A DNA stretch of 64,000 bases, taken from positions 35,880,729 to 35,944,728 of the forward strand of contig OX392533.1 in NCBI GenBank assembly GCA_947623455.1. The letters are read 5' to 3'. Each line of letters opens with the position of its first letter. Position 1 is the stretch's first letter. Under the pieces are notes generated by a model. That model was not told the DNA's origin. It ran no database searches and saw only the letters and a list, made by a program, of their open reading frames with translations. Positions 13,601 to 25,600 of the stretch are shown piece by piece. This DNA is from Mimachlamys varia. Lineage: Eukaryota; Mollusca; Bivalvia; Pectinida; Pectinidae. Made by a program: the position numbers and the translations under genes.

Positions 13601-16600
13601 TAATCAACCCTAGGCAAAAATGTTCAGTAGCAAAACTCATAATGTCATTCTGAACATATTTAAATTATGTTTTTTTCTGATTTATACCTCTGTATTAGAG
13701 GTCATTCAATAACTTCTTACACCTTAAAGTGCCTCCCCAAGGAGTTAGACTGGGATGTCTCCAGACTGTTGTCAGCGAGCAGATTCATATTTATTAGTCT
13801 TATGCTCTTCTATAGGCTTTTTGAATACTTTGTGCTTCAGTGGCTTATCTACAATGTATTATATAATTATTAACAAACTAGGGAGATGAACTCTTCAGGT
13901 CGTAGCTAGGCCCCACCTCTTTTGCTTTATGTGTGATCTATGTGGGGCATGCAGTCACCATGCAGGTACTGGTTGTTGTTAAGTTCATTGGTTTTTCTCT
14001 GGGATCTCCGGCTTTCCTCTAACACTAAAACAAGTCACGAAACGACTGTAGCTTTTATATTTAGAAGGTTTAACACAAACAAACCAAATTAAGCTCAAAG
14101 TTAAAAGTCACCAGATTCACAAAGATCAAACTCTAATGCATGCATGATGATTTTTAAAAAATATTTTAAGTAATATTGTTTAGATTATGTGGTCCTTTGA
14201 TAGTATGGTGAAGGTGCCATTGTCAAATATCAAGCTATAGAAGGAAAGATTCATATATTTCTTTTCGCAATGATGTAGGATTTTAAAGATTGCCTTTAAG
14301 GATTAAAGTTTCTTTCTGGTTGTTTTATCAAAGGATAAAGTTCAGTAGGATATCGATAGTTGGAATGGAATGCGAAGCGTTCCATGAAACAACTATCGAT
14401 ATCCTACTGAACTTTATCCTTGATAAAACCACCAGAAAGAAACTTTAATCCTTATATTTACTGTCCAGACCTTATATTCCCACGTGTAATTATTTCTTTA
14501 ATCAGATATTATGCTGCTTACTGTGATGAAATCAAACAGTATCGTTTGGTTTCGGTAGACTGTTGTAACAGCTGCCTTATGAGGTGAGGAACTCCCGCGA
14601 AATTTCAGTCAACAAGTAAACAAAAAAGTTCCAAAAGATTGCATCTTTTTATTGTTATTTTTTCACATAAGTTCATATATAAACAAACCATACTGTCTTT
14701 ATTACTGTTATTGTATTTTAAAAAACATTAAAATGCTTCTTATTTATTTCTTAAATAAATTAACACATACTACGCGGCAGGATGTTGATCGCGTCTGTAA
14801 AGTAGTGACGCGGCCTCGTGTTCAAATCGTGACGGAGTGTATTACTGCGCACTGTGATCCACTGATTTTATCGGAAAATAAAGTTCAGTAGGCATTCGTA
14901 GAAATGTATAGGCAATATACTATCAATTCCAAACAGACTGTAAATATATCAACATGGTATTGTGGTTTGTAAAAAAAGAAATTATCATTTGGAATATATA
15001 GAATTTGACCGCCAAGACACTTAATAGAATCATCCAAATGTTTCCTTTCCTGAATTGAACAGCTGATTGTGGTATACAAATATGTTTGTGTTAAGAAAAC
15101 TTTAGTCTAATTAAGGATAGCAGGCCTCTGATCTTTGTATAGTTTATTAGTGGGTGCCCGAATCCTTTTCACAGTATTTTGTCTCTGATTCTTTGTAAAA
15201 AATCCCATACATTCAACAAGCTTTTACATAATCCAGTGTACAAACTACGCCCTTGTTTATTCAAACGGATGTAATATATTTCAGACTTTTAATCTACCCA
15301 ACTACATGTATCTACCAGTAATATTGCTGGAGGACATAAAAAACAAAAGTAATTTTGATTTACAAGTTTCCATGAATTTCTGATAAACTTTTCATTCACA
15401 ATGTTCATACAAATGTATTCAATCATTTTGTCAAAACAGATTTAGCTTTGAATGTAAATGGGCATTGATTCATGTGTATACCTGTAAATGTGTGTACCAC
15501 CTGTATCCTTTATACAGAAGTGTTGACATTATCTCAGTCGAAACGAGCACAACTCTGTTTAAATGCCTTCAGGAAAGCTTTCACATAACCACACCTATAT
15601 ATATCCTACATTAAAGCTGTAATAGATATAGCCACTATTGAATTGCAGAGTAAATAGTCCCTTTCATAGACAGGCCAGTGTGAAACATCTTTATTTAGGA
15701 AATCAAAACACATTTTAATGAATGATTAATTGTTTTATCAATACAAAGTTATTGTGACATAACACTTTTAAGGAAATTCATATCCGGGGTAAATTTTTTC
15801 TTTTTTTAATTTTTAAGTAGAAAATATAATTTTGTGTTTAATATACAGTAATGGCCAAAATGTGGATAAAAACCATCGGTATAAAGACCTGTAAGTGACT
15901 GCCTATAAAGCTGGGTGTAAATTGAGTGACGAAGTGGAAAACGTTTTCGCCTTTCATTAATATGGACGAGGTTTGATTCCCCAATCACACATTCTTGAGG
16001 CACGCTGGTCTAGTGGTAGGACGCTGCGTTCGTGATCGAAGGGTTGCGAGTTCAAGTCCCGGTCACGACACTTGTGTTGTATCCTTGAGCAAGACACTTT
16101 ACTCTGCTTGTACTCAGCTGTAAATGAGTATGTAGTTGGGTAGTGCTAGAAATTGTAGAATGCTAGTTGTGAGTGCTGAAATGGCAACAAGGTTTGTATG
16201 CACCCCAGCGAGTTGAGAACGATATTGGCTGGTTGCTTATTAGGCCCTATAACCACGGATACTTATTTGTGAACCGCTTTGAGACACCTTTTAAGGTCGT
16301 GATAAAGCGGTATACATATAAGAACCTCAAATTATTATTAGCTCACTGGGTCCGAAGGACCGAGGTGAGCTTATGCCATACCGTGGCATCCGTCGTCCGT
16401 CAACAATTGTTTGAACAACTTCTAAAAAGGGTAATTTATATAAGCTATATTGGAAATCAACCTTATTTGGCAGGAAGCATCCCTAGATGCTCAGGATTCA
16501 AAATTGTACTCATGGTGGGACTGACCCCCCAGGGGGCTGAGGGATGGGACCATAAAGAATTATTTAGCTATATTGATATTAGCAACTTCTTCTCCATAAC

Positions 16601-19600
16601 CACTGACTGGAAATCAACCTTATTTGGCAGGAAGCATCTTTAGGTGCTCAGGATTCAAAATTGTACTCATGGTGGGACTGACCCCCCAGGGGGCTGAGGG
16701 ATGGGACCATAAAGAATTATTTAGCTATATTGATATTAGCAACTTCTTCTCCATAACCACTGACTGGAAATCAACCTTATTTGGCAGGAAGCATCTTTTG
16801 GTGCCAAGGATTCAAAATTGTACTAAGGGTGTGACTGACCCCCTAGGGGGCTGAGGGGCAGGGCCAAAAAGAGTTATTTAGCTATATTAGTTTAAGTGAC
16901 TTCTTCTCCATAACCACTGATAGGAAATCAACCTTATTTGGCAGGAAGCAGTAATGATTGGCTGTTAATTAACATCACCTATCTACCTGTTAATTAACAC
17001 CACCTGTCTGTCTACCTGTTGATCAACACCACCTGTCTATATGTAATCAGGGATCACTTTGGGGCGAGATTTGGGGACTTTTACCTATATTTTCCCTGAA
17101 AATCTCTCTAAAACTTCAAATTGTATACGTTATACAGAAAAACCTTATAGAAATTTTGCTCATCCCATAAAAACCCTCCAATTCTCCCTTAGTTTTAAGA
17201 GCCAGAATTATCCCTGTGTAATACCATGTTTTCCATGTGCCTTCATCAGTGGTTATTATTTAAAGGCAGGTTTCCAGGTGTCTATATGGTTGATATGTTT
17301 GTGTGTTCCCTAATAATGTATTCATCAACAGACTCGGCTTTGTGTAGATGTTTAAATGTATGTATTGACAGCCCTATAGGTAAATAGTAAAAGCATTAGA
17401 AACCATTAACTTTTTTATTGTGACAGTCATACCTGTGGACATTTTCAATGTGTTTGCGGGGGAGAACATTTTAAAGTCGGTAACGCTGAACCATTAGCAT
17501 ATATCTAAAGTGTTCGTTTCAACGAGTTGGTTGAATTAGATTGAAAATAAGACATACTCGGTACTAATAGGTTAATAGGCCTATCTCAAAAGTGTTGTTA
17601 CCTCCGGGATCCCTTGTTTGCCATTTCATGTCTACACTGGGAAGTGTTTTTGAAACAAATTCGCGCCATGTAATCATGACGTCATAATAGGAGTTACGTC
17701 ATCCGATTGTCACATTTTGGAAGATCATTAAAAAAAAAAAATTCCCGGAAGTTCATCTTGTACCTCGCCATCGTGGCCTATCAAGGGAAATAACAACACT
17801 TTTGGGAAAGGCCTATACCTGCACCGAGTTGTTCAAAAGTTGATTAGTTTAATCACTTAATTTATTATTTTTTTCAACCTTTGATAATTCTGTCAATAAA
17901 AAAGGTACAATCCCAAAATTTTGCAGGTAAATTGACACGACTATTAATTCAATAGCTGAAAATTTGTAACTTATTCATATGTTTCGTTTTCAATTTACAG
18001 GAGAATTAATTCTGATTAATCTTATCATCTTTTGGAAGTCTTCCTCCCAATATAACAGCATGGGTGATAGTTTTCCTTTTTGTGATGGAATTCAGTTTTT
18101 TACACATGGATGGTCAATAAATTTATTTCCAGTTTTTCAGCTTTTTCTTACTTTAATTTATTTTCAGTTTTTCAGGATTTTTTTTTTACTGTCACCCATG
18201 TAACAGGAGACTTTAACTGGAATATGCACTGTTATTTTTAAGGATTCCAATATCACAGCCATACCCTGTATATATATATCAAACTACACATTATTTGGCA
18301 TGACAAAGGTTTTACTTATTTGATCACTGCTGAAATTTAATAATGAACTATTCCAACCTTTGAATTGGAAGAGTTCAAATGTGTCTGCAGGGGTGAATGA
18401 AATAACTGAACAATTTCTATATATAATTCAAAGAATTATTAATAATTGAATTACCAAATAGCGCTGAAGCTCATGAAAAAAAAATGTCCTTGAATTTTGT
18501 GATTATTTTATGCAACAACAGTCACTTTTAGGGTTGGATCAGGATTTTAACTTTACTTAATCTCGGAGCAGACATCGCTGGCATCAAAATTGGACTCTGG
18601 TGTCAGCATTGTACTGATTGGTGACCTGGTTATAGTCAGTTGTAGAGTGCTCATTGAATTACCGGTATTTGACGCTGGAATCTGGTGTCAGCATTGTACA
18701 TGTATAGTGTCAATTTCATATGTACAGAGTTCGGACATAACATCAAGTAAAATCCCTTATAAGAGCGCAGACACCCGAGCGAAGATCTTGAATGGTAACA
18801 CATGCATGCGTAAACATGAGATGAGTTGTTTCCCCTTGCTTCTCTTTGCCTTTGATTTTTTCATTCCTTATAAAAGTGTATTTACGTTTCTGAATGCTTG
18901 AATTTTCTTTGGTAGTATAACAAATCAGTACATCAATAAACATACGGACAAGTTTTATTGTTAGGCCATTGTTACAAGTGTACCAATATGCTGTGATATG
19001 AGAGGAGGTCACCTATTCATTTGTTATGCAAAAATACATTTTATACCATATTTGCCGTAATTAGCGTCCAGTTTGGAGGGTGCCTAAAAATTTATTTATA
19101 GGATAACAAGTCTAGCATTTGGACGAAAACTGTGATTTTTATAAAGTAAATATGTACAATGTGTTATGACAAGAATATTTAGTAATCATGATGTGCAACA
19201 TTATTGTCAATTTCAGACAATGTGTACAAATACAGTGCACTCCTCTTTATATCATGTTGCATTTGTCAGACAAAAACATGATATTAACAGGAATGTGACA
19301 TAAAGAAAAACATGTTTTTCCACTAAATCTAGTGCATTTCCAAACTCCATACCTAAAATTAAAGTAAGCTATTCAATGTACATATGAAGATGTTTCAATA
19401 TATAGATAACATTATGTCAAGTAGAAATCATTTTTGGGGGTATTTTTCATTTTCTATGCAACATTTTGGACAAGTTGTATCTGAAATCAATGGAAATGAT
19501 ATCATTTTCTGGATATTTTGTGATTGGTTAAAAAAACATGATATTAAGAGGAATTCATCTCAAAATACATTATATTAACCAAATAGAATTACATAGATTA

Positions 19601-22600
19601 CATAGAGAGAAAAATGGTGCTTGGGAAAAACATGATATCAAGAGGAATGTGATATTAACAAGAGTGATATTAAGTGGAGTCCACTGTATTACTGATATAT
19701 TTTTTTTTCCTTATAAACATGCGCATATGCATTGAGATTTACCGCATCGTCCTATAGAATCATTTAGTTGTGTCACGATTAAAAGGGATCCCAACCCTTA
19801 CATAATTGTAATACGCTTTAAAAAAGGGGAGGGGTGCTTACAGGTCACAGTATGTTATTTTTGTCTTTGGAACAATGCAGGCACTGTACACAATGTAAGT
19901 TTTAGTATACCATTTAGTTTGCTCTATTGGAGTGCTGTATGTGTCATATGATACGATGAAAGGGCAATTGACAATTTTCTTAAAAGGTAGGTGTTACCTT
20001 CATATTATTAGCTTTCACATAAATATCAAATTTCACATAAATGTCGCCTTAAAGGTATCCAATTAAGATACCCGCTATGTGAAGGGGCATGTATTGACAA
20101 ATTATATCAGTACAGTGTACTCCACTTAATATCACCCCTGTTAATATCACATTCCTGTTAATATCATGTTTTTCCAAACACCATTTTTAGGTCATCTGAC
20201 CCAAAGGGTCAAGATGACCTATAGTTACCGTGCTTCGTCCGTCGTCGTGCGCCGTCAGCCGTCCGCCGTCCGCCGTCCGTAAACTTTTCACATTTCAAAC
20301 TTCTTCTCAAGTTCTACCAATGGGAATAAGCTGAAACTTGGCTGAAATGATCCTGAGATGGTCCTGACCAAGTGTTGTTATTTTTCGGGTCGGTCCGAAA
20401 TCCAAGATGGCCGCCAGAGCCGCCATCTTGAAAAACACATTTTCAACTTCTTCTCAAGTTCTACCAGTGGGATTAAGATGAAACTTAGCTGAAATGATCC
20501 TGAGACGGTCCTGACCAAGTGTTGTTATTTTTCGGGTCGGTCCGAAATCCAAGATGGCCGCCATAGCCGACATCTTGAAAAACACATATTAAACTTCTTC
20601 TACAGTTCCACTGGTACCTGTGAGCTGAAAATTGGTAGGGATGTTCAGGAAGGGCAGCCCATAAAATGTTGTTATTTTTCGGGTCCGAAAAACTCTCGAC
20701 ATTTGTGCCATGGCGGCCATTTTGTGACATGATTGCGCAATCACTGTTTTCCTGAACAACACCTATTTTAAACTTCTTCTTAAGTTCTACCACTGGGATT
20801 AAGCTGAAACTTGGCTGAAATGATCCTGAGATAGTCCTGACCAAGTGTTGTTATTTTTCGGGTCGGTCCGAAATCCAAGATGGCCGCCAGAGCCGCCATC
20901 TTGAAAAACACATTTTCAACTTCTTCTCAAGTTCTACCAGTGGGATTAAGATGAAACTTAGCTGAAATGATCCTGAGATGGTCCTGACCAAGTGTTGTTA
21001 TTTTTCGGGTCGGTCCGAAATCCAAGATGGCCGCCATAGCCGACATCTTGAAAAACACATATTAAACTTCTTCTACAGTTCCACTGGTACCTGTGAGCTG
21101 AAAATTGGTAGGGATGTTCAGGAATGGCAGCTCATAAAATGTTGTTATTTTTCGGGTCCGAAAAACTCTCGACATTTGTGCCATGGCGGCCATTTTGTGA
21201 CATGATTGCGCAATCACTGTTTTCCTGAACAACACCTATTTTAAACTTCTTCTTAAGTTCTACCACTGGGATTAAGCTGAAACTTGGCTGAAATTATCCT
21301 GAGATGGTCCTGACCATGAGTTGTTACTTTTCGGTCGGTTCGAAATCCAAGATGGCCGCCATGGCCGCCATCTTACAAAACACATTTCCAACTTCTTCTC
21401 AAGTTCTACCTGTGGGATTAAGATGAAACTTGGCTGAAGTGATTCTGAGATTGTCCTGACCAAGTGTTGTTATTTTTCAGGTTGGTCCAAAATCCAAGAT
21501 GGCCGCCAGAGCCGCCATCTTGAAAAACACATTTCAAACTTCTTCTCAAGTTCTACCTGTGTGATTAAGATGAAACTTAGCTGAAATGATCCTGAGACGG
21601 TCCTGACCAAGTGTTGTTATTTTTCGGGTCGGTCCGAAATCCAAGATGGCCGCCATAGCCGACATCTTGAAAAACACATATTAAACTTCTTCTACAGTTC
21701 CACTGGTACCTGTGAGCTGAAAATTGGTAGGGATGTTCAGGAAGGGCAGCCCATAAAATGTTGTTATTTTTCGGGTCCGAAAAACTCTCGACATTTGTGC
21801 CATGGCGGCCATTTTGTGACATGATTGCGCAATCACTGTTTTCCTGAACAACACCTATTTTAAACTTCTTCTTAAGTTCTACCACTGGGATTAAGCTGAA
21901 ACTTGGCTGAAATGATCCTGAGATAGTCCTGACCAAGTGTTGTTATTTTTCGGGTCGGTCCGAAATCCAAGATGGCCGCCAGAGCCGCCATCTTGAAAAA
22001 CACATTTTCAACTTCTTCTCAAGTTCTACCAGTGGGATTAAGATGAAACTTAGCTGAAATGATCCTGAGATGGTCCTGACCAAGTGTTGTTATTTTTCGG
22101 GTCGGTCCGAAATCCAAGATGGCCGCCATAGCCGACATCTTGAAAAACACATATTAAACTTCTTCTACAGTTCCACTGGTACCTGTGAGCTGAAAATTGG
22201 TAGGGATGTTCAGGAATGGCAGCTCATAAAATGTTGTTATTTTTCGGGTCCGAAAAACTCTCGACATTTGTGCCATGGCGGCCATTTTGTGACATGATTG
22301 CGCAATCACTGTTTTCCTGAACAACACCTATTTTAAACTTCTTCTTAAGTTCTACCACTGGGATTAAGCTGAAACTTGGCTGAAATTATCCTGAGATGGT
22401 CCTGACCATGAGTTGTTACTTTTCGGTCGGTTCGAAATCCAAGATGGCCGCCATGGCCGCCATCTTACAAAACACATTTCCAACTTCTTCTCAAGTTCTA
22501 CCTGTGGGATTAAGATGAAACTTGGCTGAAGTGATTCTGAGATTGTCCTGACCAAGTGTTGTTATTTTTCAGGTTGGTCCAAAATCCAAGATGGCCGCCA

Positions 22601-25600
22601 GAGCCGCCATCTTGAAAAACACATTTCAAACTTCTTCTCAAGTTCTACCTGTGTGATTAAGCTGAAACTTGGCTGACATGATCCTGAGATGGTCCTGATC
22701 AAGTATTGTTACTTTTCGGGTCGGTCCGAAATCCAAGATGGCTGCCAGAGCCGCAATCTTGAAAAACACGTTTCCAACTTCTTATCAAGTTCTACCACTG
22801 GGATTAAGCTGAAAATTGGCTGAAATGATCCTGAGATGGTCCTGACCAAGTGTTGTTACATTTCGGGTTGGTCCAAAATCCAAGATGGCCGCCAGATTCG
22901 CCATCTTGAAAAACAAAATTGCCGTCCGTAAACTTTTCACATTTTAAACTTCTTCTCAAGTTCAACTCCTTCTTTCTGTACACATGCACAGTACATTATA
23001 ACTAAAGTGTGTTCGGTTGAACTCTAGTAGACTACAGTAACTATAGTCGGCAATCGAACTCGCCCATTGTCACAGATGGCCGCCACATATGTCATTTTGA
23101 ACTTCTCAAGTTCTACCAGTGACATTGAGCTGAACCTTGCAAAAATTATCCTCAGATAGTCCCAACCAAATGTTATTTATCGGGTCCGTCAGACATCCAA
23201 GATGGCTGCCACAGCCCCCATTTTGAATACACATTTAAAACTTTTCATAGAAAAATGATCCCCAGATAGTCCCAACCAAATGTTGTTATTTCTCCAGTCC
23301 GTCAGAGATCCAAGATGGCTGCAACAGCCCCCATTTTGCATCCACATCTAACACTTTCCATGATCTGAAACTTGCCTAAAATGATTCTGACCAAATGTTT
23401 TTTTTCGCACTGTTCCGAAGAAATCCATGATCATCACCATCTTGAAAACCACATTTGTGTGGCATATTGTTACATGATTGTATTACTAATTCCTAGAGGA
23501 GAGGAATTTATATAAGCTATTAGCTTGTTTTCCAATCCTCACTATTTGTATAATTTCTATATATGTAATATACATGTACACTGATGGAAATAAAATATTG
23601 TTTAAACTAATTCCATAATGGTATCACAATTGGTAGTCAGATGACCGTTAAGGCCCTTGGGCCTCTTGTTCTCTCTATATACAATGTAATCTATGTAATT
23701 TTATTTGGTTAATATCATGTATTTTGAGGTAAACTCCTCTTTATATCATTTTTTTTTGACCAATCACATAAAATATCCAGAAAATGATGTAATTTCCATT
23801 GATTTCAGATACAACTTGTACATAATGTTGCATAGAAAGTAAAAAATAACCCCAAAAATGATTTTAATTGAAATAACGTTATCTATATATTGAAACATCT
23901 AGATCTTCATATGTACATTTAATAGCTTACTTTTAGTTATGGAGATACGAAATGCACTAGATTTAGTGGAAAAAACAATGTTTCTCTTAATGTCACATTC
24001 CTGTTAATGTCATGTTTTTATACGCCCGTCAAAAATGACAGGACGTATTATGGTATGGCGTTGTCCGTCCGTCCGTCTGTACGTCCGTCCTTCGTAAACT
24101 TTTGTTTGTCCGGAGATCTTCTCCTACAGTTTTCAACTGATTTCTTTAAAACTTGCTAGGCTTAACCACCATAACATGAAGTTGTGTTTTCCTGAAAGAC
24201 AATTTGATTCGAGAATATTCACTAGAGTTATGGCCCTTTGGGACTCGATTTCGGTCATTATTTAGAAAACGTCAGACCTTTTTTTTTGTTTTCTTTAATT
24301 CCTCTGAAATTTGGTATGGTACTTCGTATAACTATAATATTAAACATATATTACGGGTTTTGTTGAGTAATTTCAACTTTTTGCGTAACAGCATTTCATA
24401 GTTAGATATGGCATTATGTAGAAAATGCATTTCTGTTCTAAACTGTTGTTTTGTCCGGAGATCTTCTCCTACAGTTTTCAACCGCTATCTTTCTAACTTG
24501 CTAGGCTTAATCATCTTGACATGAAGTTGTGTTTTCCTGAATAACAGTTTGTTTCATCAATATTTACCAAAGTAATGGCCCTTTGGAACTCCGTATCTGA
24601 TGCAATTTCAGGCCTTATTTAAAAAATGTCAGAACTTTTTTGCATTTTCTTCAATTCCTCTAAAATTTTGTATGGTACTTCGAATATCTATAATAATTAA
24701 CATATATTACGGGTTTTGTTGAGTTCTTTCAACTTTTCGCGTAACAGCGTTGCATAATTGCAATTGCAAAATATAGGCTTTATGTAGAAAATGCATTTCT
24801 GTTGTAAACTGTTGTTTTGTCCGGAGATCTTCTCCTACAGTTTTCAACCGATATCTCTTAAACTTGCTAGGCTTAATCATCTTGACATGAAGTTGTATTT
24901 TCCTGAATAACAGTTTGTTTCATCAATATTTACCAGAGTTATGGCCCTTTGGATCTCCGTATCTGATGCAATTTCAGGCCTTATGTAAAAAATGTCAGAA
25001 CTTTTTTGCTTTTTCTTCAATTTCTCTAAAATTTTGTATGGTACTTCGAATATCTATAATAATTAACATATATTATGGGTTTTGTTGAGTTCTTTCAACT
25101 TTTCGCGTAACAGCGTTGCATAATTGCAATTGTAAAATATAGGCTTTATGTAGAATATGCATTTCTGTTGTAAACTGTTGTTTTGTCCGGAGATCTTCTC
25201 CTACAGTTTTCAACCGATATCTCTTAAACTTGCTAGGCTTAATCATCTTGACATGAAGTTGTATTTTCCTGAATAACAGTTTGTTTCATCAATATTTACC
25301 AGAGTTATTGCCCGTTGGAACTCCGTATCTGATGCAATTTCAGGCCTTATTTAAAAATTGTCAGAACTTTTTTGCTTTTTCTTCAATTCCTCTAAAATTT
25401 TGTATGGTACTTCGAATATCTATAATAATTAACATATATAACGGGTTTTGTTGAGTTCTTTCAACTTTTCGCGTAACAGCGTTGCATAATTGCAATTGCA
25501 AAATATAGGCTTTATGTAGAAAATGCATTTCTGTTCTAAACTGTTGTTTTGTCTGGAGATCTTCTTCTACAGTTTTCAACTGATATATTTCAAACTTGCT

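Noticed and set aside
16000..16073. Possible tRNA gene on the plus strand
   Set aside because: A and B boxes are good but it continues into a SINE core and tail; it is the SINE head.
16173..16854. Plus-strand frames of 156 and 76 residues
   Set aside because: They overlap a SINE and the 157-bp repeats of a truncated Helentron-like element; the repeated peptide simply mirrors the DNA repeat.
20485..22555. Identical 119-residue minus-strand frames at 20485-20844 and 21577-21936, and 75-residue plus-strand pairs
   Set aside because: They come from the 1,092-bp tandem duplication inside a non-coding Helentron-like core; identity reflects recent DNA duplication, not coding constraint.
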